A stretch of 64,000 bases of DNA from assembly GCA_023393165.1 (NCBI GenBank), contig JAEWMJ010000006.1:248001-312000 (forward strand), read 5' to 3'. A model generated the notes under the pieces. That model saw nothing but the letters and a program-made list of their open reading frames with translations, was not told the origin of the DNA and did no database searches. This DNA comes from Bacillota bacterium (GTDB lineage: Bacteria > Bacillota > Clostridia > Christensenellales > Christensenellaceae). The position numbers and the translations under genes are program-made. This document shows positions 50,325 through 58,383 of this stretch, in pieces (the stretch's first letter is position 1; every line of letters begins with the position of its first letter).

Positions 50325-51598
50325 GCATCAAATTCAAATACTTCAAAGTCGCGTACGATACGGAGCATGGTAAACCGGTTGCGGATATACACGCAAATTT
50401 TCAGCGCTTCCAGGCAGCCTTCCTCAGAAAGCCCTATTTGACGGTAATCATAGTATCCGTCAAGCTCTTTCAGCCAGGATATCATTTGTTCGGCGGAGGG
50501 AAGGGCCTGGGCGATCTTCTGGATCTCTTCCCAGTTTTTCTCAAGGAGAGAAGGGTTTAAGGCGGAGGTGCAGGTGGGGGTGTTTTCGGCCCTGATCATG
50601 TCCGTCAGCCCTTTGGAATATTGCGCATAATAGGATACCACTTTTTCAATGTCAAATTTGTTTTGGACGTTTTGTTCAAATATGGCCCGGAGCGATTCGG
50701 CAAACAGGGGATAATATTTGGCCGCGATCACGGTCCCGATTCCCACCTTTTCGCCGTGCAGCGCATCATGATCCACGCCGGGTACGGGAACAACTTCAAG
50801 ATAATGCGAAAAGTGGTGTTCAAAGCTGCTGGCCGGCCTCGTGATATTCGCCATTTGCATGGCGAGCCCGGACAGGATCAGCCCTTCAATCAGTTTGCGC
50901 GTGCCTTCAATACCGCCTTTTTTGATATCAGGCAGGTACTCAACGATAGTCTCAACGGATTCCTGAGCTATTTTTGCGATAAAGGGACAGTAGTATTCTC
51001 CGGATATCAGATGCCCGATTTTCCAGTCGGCAATGCTGATAAACTTGGCAAGCATATCGCCTACGCCCGAGGCCGCCAGCTTTTTGGGAGCGGCTGCGAT
51101 TATCCCAAGGTCGGCCACTACGGCGACAGGGGCGTGGGTGGGAAGGGAAACCTTGGCGCCGTTGAAAGTCATTGCCGCCGCACCCGAAACAAATCCGTCC
51201 ACGCTTGCACAGGTCGGAAGGGATATAAACGGAATATTTGCTTTGAACGTCGCATAACGGACGATGTCGCATATCACGCCGCCCCCTACCGCCAGAACCG
51301 CTTCGGGGCGGTTTTCTTCGATAGCGCAAAGCGTTTGGTCAACGCGCTCTTCATCGGGATGGATAAAGTCTCCCGGAAGGACGCAGGCCACGGCGTCCGG
51401 CAGTGCGGCAGACAGCTTTGCCTGCGCGGCTTTACGTGTATTTTCGTCGTAAACGGCGAGAATGCTTTTAAATCCAAGCTTTAGAAGAAGAGCAGGCAGC
51501 GCCTCGTACGCGTTTTCTTCCACCACAAATTCGCGCGTTAAAAGAGTATGGTCCCGTCCGCATTCGCAGGTCTTCATATTCAGCAGATCTTGTAACAT
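50312..51598 (-). CDS. Glycerol-1-phosphate dehydrogenase-like (AraM/EgsA family)
   Basis: ATG 51598, nine bases after CGAGGA, gives 428 residues; ATG 51604 is the alternative. The protein belongs to the iron-ADH-like glycerol dehydrogenase superfamily. It has AVGGGVICDIVRYATFKANIPFISLPTCASVDGFVSGAAAM, typical of the G1PDH branch (the SVDGF segment), a metal Asp in SGVGDMLAKF near 178-187, and metal His in SFEHHFSHYLE and DHDALHGEKVGIG. Archaeal enzymes make sn-glycerol-1-phosphate, and Bacillus AraM makes it for heptaprenylglyceryl lipids. It is divergent from the hexokinase-like gene, with an inverted repeat between them. Confidence 0.88.
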   Translation of the reverse strand: MLQDLLNMKTCECGRDHTLLTREFVVEENAYEALPALLLKLGFKSILAVYDENTRKAAQAKLSAALPDAVACVLPGDFIHPDEERVDQTLCAIEENRPEAVLAVGGGVICDIVRYATFKANIPFISLPTCASVDGFVSGAAAMTFNGAKVSLPTHAPVAVVADLGIIAAAPKKLAASGVGDMLAKFISIADWKIGHLISGEYYCPFIAKIAQESVETIVEYLPDIKKGGIEGTRKLIEGLILSGLAMQMANITRPASSFEHHFSHYLEVVPVPGVDHDALHGEKVGIGTVIAAKYYPLFAESLRAIFEQNVQNKFDIEKVVSYYAQYSKGLTDMIRAENTPTCTSALNPSLLEKNWEEIQKIAQALPSAEQMISWLKELDGYYDYRQIGLSEEGCLEALKICVYIRNRFTMLRIVRDFEVFEFDALLI

Positions 51599-51613
51599 AT
51601 TCATTTTCCTCGT

Positions 51614-51661
51614 ATCACAGATTTTAAACTATTGAAATCATATCACAATTGCATCTGTGAT
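51614..51661. promoter_or_regulatory. Inverted repeat in the divergent G1PDH/hexokinase promoter region
   Basis: ATCACAGAT (51614-51622) is repeated in exact inversion as ATCTGTGAT (51653-51661), 30 bp apart, straddling the divergent start regions. It may be an operator for co-regulation through looping or two dimers. The regulator is unknown. Confidence 0.5.
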
Positions 51662-51677
51662 GGCAAATTGTTATAAT
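51649..51677 (+). promoter_or_regulatory. Sigma-A promoter of the hexokinase-like gene
   Basis: TTGCAT (51649-51654), 17 bp, TATAAT (51672-51677). One arm of the inverted repeat (51653-51661) overlaps its -35 region. Confidence 0.8.
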
Positions 51678-51735
51678 AAAAAGAAGCCTAAGGTAAATGG
51701 ATTCGAATCCCTTTACCTTAAAACAGGAGGATATA

Positions 51736-53019
51736 ATGGACGTAAATTTGGGGCTGGAATTTATTCAAAGACACGGAATGAGTTATCAGGATATCCATAT
51801 CGACAGCCTGCTGGAGACTTATCTGGAGGAAATGCAGCGCGGGCTGAACGGCGAGGACAGTTCCCTTCTCATGCTTCCTTCCTATGTCAATACCAGCGGC
51901 ATTGTTCAGCAGGAGCGGCCGGTGGTGGCGGTGGACGCCGGAGGAACCAATCTCCGTATCGCTCTGATTGAATTCAACAACCGGGGCGAATGCTGTTTCA
52001 AAAGCGAAATAAAAAAATATAAAATGCCCGGCGTCGGCGAGACGATCAGCGCGGAAGAGTTTTTCGACCGGTTGACAGACTGGATATTGCCCCATATGAA
52101 AACTGCGTCCGAAGTTGTGATTTCATTTGCGTATCCGACCGAAATACTGCCCAATATGGACGGGCGGATCGTCCGCATGGTGAAAGAGGTGGCCATAACG
52201 GGGATGGAAAGGCAGCTTTTGGGAAAACGCGTGGGACAGTCATTGATGTCCAAGGGCGTGGCGGCCTGCAGGGTTGCCGTGACAAACGACTCAGTTGCCG
52301 GCGCGCTGTCCGGCATGGCCGAAAAAATGAACGGTGGATACGGCAGTTTTACAGGGAACATACTGGGGACCGGCATGAACGGCTGTTATATAGAATCCAA
52401 TAAAAAAATCGGAAAAATAAAGGGGCTGCCTCCAAAAGGCACGATGATGATTAATACGGAGTCCGGAGGCTATGCGCTTATGCCACGGAGCGACCTTGAC
52501 ATCGCGTTTGACGCCACCACCGCCGATCCGGGTTACCATATATGCGAGAAGATGGCAAGCGGCGGCTATATCGGCCCTTTATGCGAATTTCTGCTGAGAA
52601 AGGCGGGGGAGGAAGGCGTCTTCGGTCCGCATATGCAGAAAATCCACAGTATTACGTCTGTGGATACGGATAAGTTTTTACGGAGCGGGGAAGGCAGTAT
52701 AGCAAGTTTCTGCCTGCAGCCCAGGGATGTGGAAAACGCTTTTGCAATCATAGAGAACACCGTGCTGAGATCGGCAAGGCTCTGCGCGCTGCAGATGGCG
52801 GCGTTGGCCGTGAAATCCAAAAAGAGGAATTCAAACAGGGTATGCATCACCGCTGAAGGGAGCACCTATTATAAACTGGCGGGGCTTCAGGAGGAAGTGC
52901 TCAAGAATCTGCTTCCATGCCTTGAAAGCCGAAATATAGAGGCTGATGTGCTGGAGGTGGAGAACGCCGTTTTAAAAGGCTGTGCAATCGCAGGCCTTTT
53001 AAGGCAGCCCGCGCTTTAA
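51736..53019 (+). CDS. Eukaryote-type hexokinase family protein
   Basis: ATG 51736 behind AACAGGAGGATATA yields 427 residues. The protein follows the hexokinase_1/hexokinase_2 pattern and not the short bacterial glucokinase/ROK pattern: phosphate-1 motif VVAVDAGGTNLRIALI near 61-76, sugar-loop VVISFAYPTEI near 128-138, catalytic Asp in VTNDSVAGALSGMA near 178-191, phosphate-2 ILGTGMNGCYIE near 211-222, and NTESGGYALMPRSDLD. Eukaryotic enzymes have SFP(C)SQ where it has SFAYPTEI, so substrate range is uncertain. It would phosphorylate a hexose with ATP in the cytoplasm. Bacterial members are uncommon but known in Clostridia. Confidence 0.88.
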   Translation: MDVNLGLEFIQRHGMSYQDIHIDSLLETYLEEMQRGLNGEDSSLLMLPSYVNTSGIVQQERPVVAVDAGGTNLRIALIEFNNRGECCFKSEIKKYKMPGVGETISAEEFFDRLTDWILPHMKTASEVVISFAYPTEILPNMDGRIVRMVKEVAITGMERQLLGKRVGQSLMSKGVAACRVAVTNDSVAGALSGMAEKMNGGYGSFTGNILGTGMNGCYIESNKKIGKIKGLPPKGTMMINTESGGYALMPRSDLDIAFDATTADPGYHICEKMASGGYIGPLCEFLLRKAGEEGVFGPHMQKIHSITSVDTDKFLRSGEGSIASFCLQPRDVENAFAIIENTVLRSARLCALQMAALAVKSKKRNSNRVCITAEGSTYYKLAGLQEEVLKNLLPCLESRNIEADVLEVENAVLKGCAIAGLLRQPAL

Positions 53020-53024
53020 TTTGC

Positions 53025-53053
53025 TTGCTTATCGGAATGCTTTCCTGTATAGT
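53025..53053 (+). promoter_or_regulatory. Sigma-A promoter of the cyclophilin gene
   Basis: TTGCTT (53025-53030), 17 bp, TATAGT (53048-53053), about 35 bp before the start codon. Confidence 0.7.
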
Positions 53054-53088
53054 TAATTTATACCATCCGAAATGAGGAGGTAAATCGA

Positions 53089-53568
53089 ATGGTGATATTG
53101 AATATCAAGGGCGAGGGAGACATCACGATTAAGCTCAATAAAAAAGCGGCGCCCAAAACTGCCGAAAATTTTGAGAAACTTGTGAGCGAAGGGTTTTACA
53201 ACGGCCTTATTTTCCACCGTGTGATCCGCGGATTCATGATCCAGGGCGGATGTCCCAAAGGCACGGGTACCGGAGGCCCGGGATATACCATTGAAGGAGA
53301 ATTTACAGCAAACGGTTTTGAAAATCCGCTGACCCATAAACGCGGCGTGATTTCAATGGCGCGAAGCATGGATCCGGATTCAGCGGGTTCGCAGTTTTTT
53401 ATCATGCACGCCGACGCGCCTCATCTGGACGGACAATATGCCGCATTCGGAAAAGTTGTTTCAGGCATGGAGATAGTGGACGCGATCGCAAATTCCAAGA
53501 CCGACTTTGCGGATAAACCGGTGGTGGATGCTGTTATAGAAAAAGCATATCTTGCGGAAGACGAATAA
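53089..53568 (+). CDS. ppiB: Cyclophilin-type peptidyl-prolyl cis-trans isomerase
   Basis: The 159-residue protein starts at ATG 53089 after GAGGAGGTAAATCGA. It has the small bacterial cyclophilin layout: KAAPKTAENFEKLVSEGFYNGLIFHRVIRGFMIQGG (catalytic Arg in FHRVI), MARSMDPDSAGSQFFIMHADAPHLDGQYAAFGKVVSGMEIVDAI. Phe and His of the substrate pocket are present, but the Trp of eukaryotic cyclophilin is His in PHLDGQY. It has no signal peptide, so it is a cytoplasmic folding helper. Monocistronic. Confidence 0.95.
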   Translation: MVILNIKGEGDITIKLNKKAAPKTAENFEKLVSEGFYNGLIFHRVIRGFMIQGGCPKGTGTGGPGYTIEGEFTANGFENPLTHKRGVISMARSMDPDSAGSQFFIMHADAPHLDGQYAAFGKVVSGMEIVDAIANSKTDFADKPVVDAVIEKAYLAEDE

Positions 53569-53720
53569 CTTTTAAACCCGGTCAAAAAAGCGAGGATTGA
53601 CATGAACGGAACAGGACGGCAGGAAAGGTATATTTGCGGTTTTTTTAACCGTTAAATTGTCTGTGCTGTCTTTTTTTGTCCATATCCGCATAAATAATAT
53701 GAATGATAGCGAGGACTTTC

Positions 53721-54944
53721 ATGGGAAAATTTAATCGTAAAGAACTGTTCTTGTTGGCTTCTTTTGCATCCGCATGGATTGTATACTCCGTTTTCTCCAG
53801 CCTTTACGGGGCGGAAGCAACGGTCATGATGAACTTTTTTGGGATAAGCACGACGCAGCAGGGTTTTCTGATTACAATTCAGTGTATTGGAGGCCTCGGA
53901 GTCTCGCTTCTTTGCGTCTTTTTTGGCGAAAGAATGAGTAAGCTTAAAATGATCGCTTTTGGGATCATCCTTTTAAGCGCGGGAAGCCTTGCCACCGTGT
54001 TCAGCGTGAATTATCTGCAGGTAATGATGTTTGCGCTGATTGGCGGTATCGGATACAACTTTATGGATATTATGGAAAATGCCGCGGTGGTTGAAATATT
54101 TCCGGATAAAACAAAAACAGCGCTGCCCGCGCTGCATATGACTTTTGGCATTGGCGCAGTTGCCGGCCCGTTTTTCGCTACGGCGGTCGTTGACCCGGAC
54201 GTCCTTTCCAGCTTCTCACGTCCTTTTTTGGTGGTGGGTATCGCCGGGTTTGCCGTGCTTGCGGTATTTCTGATCGCTTCGGGAGGGATGCGCGGACAGC
54301 AGCCCCAAAAGGCAGCGCCCGGAAAAACGCAGAATTCCGGCAGTATATTTAAATATCCTGCCGCCTGGGTGATGGTTATTGCAGGCGTCCTATATTTTTC
54401 TTTCCAGAGAGGGGTTTCGACCTGGTATCCGTCGTATCTGATCGAAAGCGCGAATGTCAGCTTCCAGTTTTCCGGTCTGGCGTTGACGCTGTTTTTCCTG
54501 GGATCTCTCGCGTGCCGCGTTGCTTCGCCGTTTTTATTCAACAGGTTCAGTATACTCAGGATGTGTATCCTGATGACGGTGTTTTCGGGCGTATGCATGG
54601 CGGCGTCGGTTGCGCTCGCGCCCGTTTGGGTGGGGCTCTCCGTAGCGGTAGCCATAGCCGGAGGCGTGATGCAGGGCGCTTATGTCGCGTCTTACGTATT
54701 TCTGATCTGTGAAATGTTCCCCGGAAAAACCGCTTCGGCTACAGGGATAGTGATGATCGCCATCAATCTGGGCGGGATCACTTCGCCCCTGTGGATGGGA
54801 TGGATGGCGGAGCAGATGGGCTTTACCATACCGCTGTATATCATTTCCGTCATGATGCTGGGCAGCGCCGCCCTGATCGCGGCCGCCCACAAAATAAACC
54901 AAAAAAATCGCGAGCAGGATACGGAGCCTTTATGCGCGTCTTAA
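53721..54944 (+). CDS. Major facilitator superfamily transporter
   Basis: ATG 53721 after AGCGAGGACTTTC gives 407 residues with about twelve membrane helices in two halves separated by a hydrophilic loop near 192-215 (GMRGQQPQKAAPGKTQ). The first loop holds GERMSKLKM, where MFS motif A is expected. The family type (sugar/fucose-like or drug transport) cannot be decided. The next gene is a broken cyclase remnant that starts 21 bp later and probably shared its operon; the transporter may once have served the cyclase substrate. Confidence 0.85.
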   Translation: MGKFNRKELFLLASFASAWIVYSVFSSLYGAEATVMMNFFGISTTQQGFLITIQCIGGLGVSLLCVFFGERMSKLKMIAFGIILLSAGSLATVFSVNYLQVMMFALIGGIGYNFMDIMENAAVVEIFPDKTKTALPALHMTFGIGAVAGPFFATAVVDPDVLSSFSRPFLVVGIAGFAVLAVFLIASGGMRGQQPQKAAPGKTQNSGSIFKYPAAWVMVIAGVLYFSFQRGVSTWYPSYLIESANVSFQFSGLALTLFFLGSLACRVASPFLFNRFSILRMCILMTVFSGVCMAASVALAPVWVGLSVAVAIAGGVMQGAYVASYVFLICEMFPGKTASATGIVMIAINLGGITSPLWMGWMAEQMGFTIPLYIISVMMLGSAALIAAAHKINQKNREQDTEPLCAS

Positions 54945-54965
54945 TAAAATTGAGGAGTTATGAGT

Positions 54966-55180
54966 ATGATTGATCTCAGCGTAAGGGTATCCAAAAAGAT
55001 TATGCTGTACATACGCCCACGGACCGGAAATGTGCGGACAGCGGCGTTTTTGTAGTGGAGAATCTCGTTAACCTGGACAGGCTTCTTTCAGGAAAAAAGT
55101 CTGTCCGCTGCACAATATATACGTTCCCGCTTCATTTCGAAGGACTGTCCGGCCTTCCGGCAAGGGTTGCGGCGGAATAG
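54966..55180 (+). pseudogene. Remnant of a cyclase/arylformamidase-like gene with a large internal deletion
   Basis: After GAGGAGTTATGAGT an ATG begins MIDLSVRVSKK, the normal N-terminus of cyclase-family (kynurenine-formamidase-type) hydrolases. Within about 15 codons the frame changes to one reading ADSGVFVVENLVNLDRLL...IYTFPLHFEGLSGLP, the normal C-terminus of the same family, ending at TAG 55178. Roughly 150 residues, including the HxGTHxD metal site, are missing. The ribosome binding site survives, so the decay looks recent. It follows the MFS gene and probably formed one operon with it. Confidence 0.65.
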
Positions 55181-55201
55181 CGTTTTGAATCCGCTTAATA
55201 G

Positions 55202-55231
55202 AAAATCCGCGCAATAAGCGCGGATTTTTTT
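55202..55231. terminator. Bidirectional intrinsic terminator
   Basis: AAAATCCGCGC pairs with GCGCGGATTTT around AATAA and is followed by more T. It separates the cyclase remnant and the convergent flavin reductase gene. Confidence 0.9.
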
Positions 55232-55242
55232 GCTGTAATTTT

Positions 55243-55749
55243 TTATTCTTTTACAAGTACTTTTTTTATTTCGGATATATACATTGTGTGATAGTCGCCG
55301 GAATACCATTTGCCGTCCAGTTCCTTTGCTATAAAGCATTCGGGTTTGAACTCCTGTGCGTAAAGTTTTTTGCAGATCAGTACGGTTTTTGCCTGTTCAA
55401 AATAAGGCGTCCTGCCTTCGTGCAGCACGTTCAGCGAAGAATTCTTTATCTTGTCTTCGTCTCTGCCGGATACCGTGCCCATATAGTTGAGCATCTGCCT
55501 TTGACCGTCAAAAAAGTTGAGGGAATAGGTTTCCGCTTCATCCACAAATTCCTTTGTAAACCGCTGAGGACGGATGACGGTGTACGCAACGTTCTGCCCC
55601 CACATCACGCCCAGGCCTCCCCAGCTTGCCGTCATTGCGTTTGCACGGCCGTTCGATTTTTCCGCGCAGACCAGCATCCAGTCTGTTCCGATCAGATGAA
55701 ACGGGCTTTCCTTGAGTTCCGCCGGGGATATTTCTTTGAAACCTGCCAT
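55243..55749 (-). CDS. Flavin reductase family protein (FMN-binding split barrel)
   Basis: The 168-residue protein has the split-barrel pattern: SNGRANAMTASWGGLGVMWGQNVAYTVIRPQRFTKEFVDEAETYSLNFF, where NAMTASWGG and RPxR bind FMN, and DGKWYSGDYHTMYISEIKKVL at the end. Relatives reduce flavins or act as flavoproteins of unknown substrate in anaerobes. The start ATG 55749 follows TACAGGAGGTCCAAA. It is close to the PAS-LuxR gene and the two Fe-S flavin oxidoreductases, so a shared redox function is possible but not shown. Confidence 0.88.
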   Translation of the reverse strand: MAGFKEISPAELKESPFHLIGTDWMLVCAEKSNGRANAMTASWGGLGVMWGQNVAYTVIRPQRFTKEFVDEAETYSLNFFDGQRQMLNYMGTVSGRDEDKIKNSSLNVLHEGRTPYFEQAKTVLICKKLYAQEFKPECFIAKELDGKWYSGDYHTMYISEIKKVLVKE

Positions 55750-55785
55750 TTTGGACCTCCTGTAATCAATAAAATATTATATTTT

Positions 55786-55895
55786 GTTCCTTTTCTTTTG
55801 AAAAAGAAAAGGAACGCAAAAGAAAATCAATTTATTTGAATTATTTATATGGGTTTTCTTTCGGATACCTTTCTTTTTTCTAAAAGAAAGGTATC
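55786..55895. repeat. Double-hairpin repeat, copy 2
   Basis: Three stems in a row: GTTCCTTTTCTTTT with AAAAGAAAAGGAAC (55786-55815), AAAGAAAA with TTTTCTTT flanking an AT-rich loop (about 55820-55861), and GATACCTTTCTTTT, loop TTCT, AAAAGAAAGGTATC (55864-55895). The last two repeat the design of 20526-20589, and compensatory changes keep the stems paired (GTTCC/GGAAC there, GATACC/GGTATC here). The last base pairs overlap the stop codon of the PAS-LuxR gene. Confidence 0.8.
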
Positions 55896-56784
55896 AAAGA
55901 TGCGCCTCGAGGTAGGAACGCAGGCTGGCGCTGCGTTTGATTCCCAGTTTCTTGCGGATATTGATGCGGTGATAGTCCACCGTTTTCTGCGTAATAAACA
56001 GTTTATCGGCAATTTCCTTGCTCACGTTGCCTTCCTTGATCAGCGCGCAGACCTGGAGTTCCCTGGGGGTCAGCAAACTGATCGCAGAGGGACGTTTTTT
56101 TGTAATAGGGTAAACGATCTCGTCAATAAGGCCGTTTACCATATTGACGTCCTGTTCGCGGACGGTTTTTTTCAGATAATTCAGGGACGGCTTGATGAAC
56201 TTTTCCACGTTGCTCGTGATGGTCGCTTCCAGTTCTTCGCGGTACTGTTCCCTTTGCGCCAGTATCTGCATCAGCATCTCGTTTTGCTTCTCCATAGCTT
56301 CAAAACGGTGCTCAAGTTCCTGCAAATTATATTCTATGCGTTTTTGAAACGTGATATCCCGTATGTACTCTATCACCAGAATCACTTTCTGATCGGGGTC
56401 TATAACCGGCACAGCGTACAGCTGCTGCCAACCCTGATTTTTCCCGTTGGTGGAGTACTGAACCTTTTCCATCTGGGGAGCGCCTGTTTCAATAGCCCGC
56501 AGGGTAGGGCAGGCAGGGCAGGGGGTTTTGCGGTTGTGGTATATTTCGTAGCATTTCTTGCCGATCGCCGACTCGTCGCCGGTATACCAGTATTCCATGG
56601 ACGTATTGATGTATTTGATATCAAGGTCCCGGTCCAGCACGCTTACGCCGTCCTGTATGCTTTCCAGAATGGTTTTGAAAAGCTGGTTGCTGGACAGGAA
56701 TTGTTCCTCATTTTTAACGGAAATCGTGGTGTTGACGTCAGGGGTAAATACCCAGTCCACACGCTCTTGCTTCGGTATCTGCAT
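55894..56784 (-). CDS. PAS-domain LuxR-type transcriptional regulator
   Basis: The 296-residue protein has a PAS domain (about 30-140) with SIQDGVSVLDRDLDIKYINTSMEYWY and the Cys-bearing KTPCPACPTLRAIETG, then a coiled coil (about 150-190, QELEHRFEAMEKQNEMLMQILAQREQYREELE), and a C-terminal LuxR helix-turn-helix (about 232-290, LTPRELQVCALIKEGNVSKEIADKLFITQKTVDYHRINIRKKLGI). The PAS cysteines suggest redox or metal sensing; a ligand pocket cannot be excluded. ATG 56784 follows TGAGGAGGCTAAAAAC. It is divergent from the Fe-S flavin oxidoreductase pair, with a large palindrome between, so it likely controls them. Confidence 0.88.
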   Translation of the reverse strand: MQIPKQERVDWVFTPDVNTTISVKNEEQFLSSNQLFKTILESIQDGVSVLDRDLDIKYINTSMEYWYTGDESAIGKKCYEIYHNRKTPCPACPTLRAIETGAPQMEKVQYSTNGKNQGWQQLYAVPVIDPDQKVILVIEYIRDITFQKRIEYNLQELEHRFEAMEKQNEMLMQILAQREQYREELEATITSNVEKFIKPSLNYLKKTVREQDVNMVNGLIDEIVYPITKKRPSAISLLTPRELQVCALIKEGNVSKEIADKLFITQKTVDYHRINIRKKLGIKRSASLRSYLEAHL

Positions 56785-56830
56785 GTTTTTAGCCTCCTCA
56801 TAACAGTATAGATATACCCCGAAGATTTGT

Positions 56831-56877
56831 CAACCAAAACCCCAGTTTAGACCTGGGGTAAACTAGGGGTATGGTTG
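56831..56877. promoter_or_regulatory. 47-bp interrupted palindrome, candidate regulator site
   Basis: CAACC...CCCCAGTTTA (56831-56849) is mirrored by TAAACTAGGGG...GGTTG (56859-56877). It lies just upstream of the -35 box of the flavin oxidoreductase promoter, centred about 60 bp before the predicted start, a normal position for a LuxR-type activator. Confidence 0.65.
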
Positions 56878-56880
56878 GGG

Positions 56881-56909
56881 TTGTCTGTTGCATTCCTTTG
56901 AATTATGAT
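56881..56909 (+). promoter_or_regulatory. Sigma-A promoter of the flavin oxidoreductase genes
   Basis: TTGTCT (56881-56886), 17 bp, TATGAT (56904-56909), about 65 bp before the start codon at 56973. Confidence 0.7.
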
Positions 56910-56972
56910 GAAACTACAGAAATATGGACAAAGTTTATAATCAATTCAATTAATTTAGGGAGGTACTTTGTA

Positions 56973-58223
56973 ATGAGCGAAAAAGATGTATTGTTTACAC
57001 CTATAAAAATAGGTAACAAGATTGCGCCCAACCGTTTCGCGATCAATGCTATGGAATGTTGTGATTCCGATGAAAACGGCAATCCGGGCGACAAAACTTA
57101 TGAAAGATATGAAAAGCTGTTTGAAGGCCAGTCCGGCCTCATTAATCTGGAAGCAATCACGGTGCAGTATGAAAGCCGTTCCAGAAAGAACCAGCTGAGC
57201 ATAATGCACAGGAACGTAGACGCTTTAAAGAAGTTTGTGGCGCATTTGAAGAAAATTAACCCCAACAACGTATTCATCTGCCAGCTTACACACTCTGGCG
57301 AAATCAGTCATCCCGCGTTCTCCGAACGCGTACGCGTCACCAAAGAACCCTTATACGGTTATGAAAACTCAAGGCAGCTTTCCGTGGAAGAAGTGGACGA
57401 TATCATTGACAAATTCGTTCTTTCCGCCAAAATTGCCCATGATGTCGGTTTTGACGGCGTAGACCTGAAGTTCTGCCACGGGTATCTTGGTTCTCAGATC
57501 CTCCGCCCCTTCAACAAGGAAAACTGGAAATACGGCGGTTCCTGGGAAAACAGAAGCAAGTACGCTTTCACCATTACCGAAAGAGTAAAGAAAGAAGTAA
57601 ACGACCCCAATTTTGTAATAGGTTCCAAGGTCTCCATTTTTGAAGGCTTCCCGGGCGGACAGGGCACGGCCGGTCCGGATACCGCTCTGATGGATCTGAC
57701 CGAATCCATCTCCCTGATCAAAGGACTGGAAGAACGCGGCGCGCATTATATCTGGCAGTCCGCGGGATCTCCTTCCCACACGCTGGCTCTGTCCCAGACG
57801 GACAAGAAGATTCCAGATCACGGTTATTTCCACTTCTATTTCCAGAAGGTCTGCCGCGACAACTTAAAGAAAGACACTGTTGTTGTGGGTTCCGATTATA
57901 CGATCTACAGAGACGGAAAACAGCCGTTCCAGGCAGTGAAACCCGAAAACAACACCCTGAAATTCTGGGGCAACAAGAACATCAAAGAAGGCATCGTAGA
58001 TATGATCGCTTTGGGAAGACAGTCTTTTGCGGATCCGTATCTGCCGCAGAAGATGATCGAAGGCCGCGACGCAGACATCAAATGGTGCACGGCTTGCGAC
58101 AACTGTATCGAATTCCTGATCCGTCAGGAACCCGTGGGATGCGCGGTATACAACAAACCGTATTCCAAACGCATGGTCGAGATCAGAAAAGAAAAAGGCA
58201 ATCTGAAAGAAAAACACACCTGA
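56973..58223 (+). CDS. Old-yellow-enzyme-type flavin oxidoreductase with Fe-S motif, copy 1
   Basis: ATG 56973 behind TTAGGGAGGTACTTTGTA gives 416 residues; the upstream in-frame extension is rejected. The FMN barrel begins FTPIKIGNKIAPNRFAINAMECC, with HGYLGSQILRPFNKENWKYGGSWENR (His/substrate and barrel region) near 168-193. A C-terminal TACDNC plus a later Cys (about 370-385, in the pattern CxxCxxC-x11-C) suggest a [4Fe-4S] cluster as in the dienoyl-CoA-reductase group, but the NAD/FAD domain of such enzymes is missing. It would need an external electron donor. Its tandem neighbour at 58384 is nearly identical. Confidence 0.88.
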   Translation: MSEKDVLFTPIKIGNKIAPNRFAINAMECCDSDENGNPGDKTYERYEKLFEGQSGLINLEAITVQYESRSRKNQLSIMHRNVDALKKFVAHLKKINPNNVFICQLTHSGEISHPAFSERVRVTKEPLYGYENSRQLSVEEVDDIIDKFVLSAKIAHDVGFDGVDLKFCHGYLGSQILRPFNKENWKYGGSWENRSKYAFTITERVKKEVNDPNFVIGSKVSIFEGFPGGQGTAGPDTALMDLTESISLIKGLEERGAHYIWQSAGSPSHTLALSQTDKKIPDHGYFHFYFQKVCRDNLKKDTVVVGSDYTIYRDGKQPFQAVKPENNTLKFWGNKNIKEGIVDMIALGRQSFADPYLPQKMIEGRDADIKWCTACDNCIEFLIRQEPVGCAVYNKPYSKRMVEIRKEKGNLKEKHT

Positions 58224-58234
58224 TCGTTTTCATT

Positions 58235-58268
58235 AAAAAACTCCCGCCATGGAAGCGGGAGTTTTTTT
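58235..58268 (+). terminator. Intrinsic terminator between the paralogues
   Basis: AAAAAACTCCCGC pairs with GCGGGAGTTTTTT around CATGGAA. It separates transcription of the two copies. Confidence 0.92.
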
Positions 58269-58383
58269 ATATGCAGCGCTTTTGACGCGGAGATTTCATA
58301 TGGAACGTCTTTTGATAAAACTGCAGATAATGGATAAGATATAGATATCCTTTAACAATGAATCAAGAGAGGTATTCTGTAAA

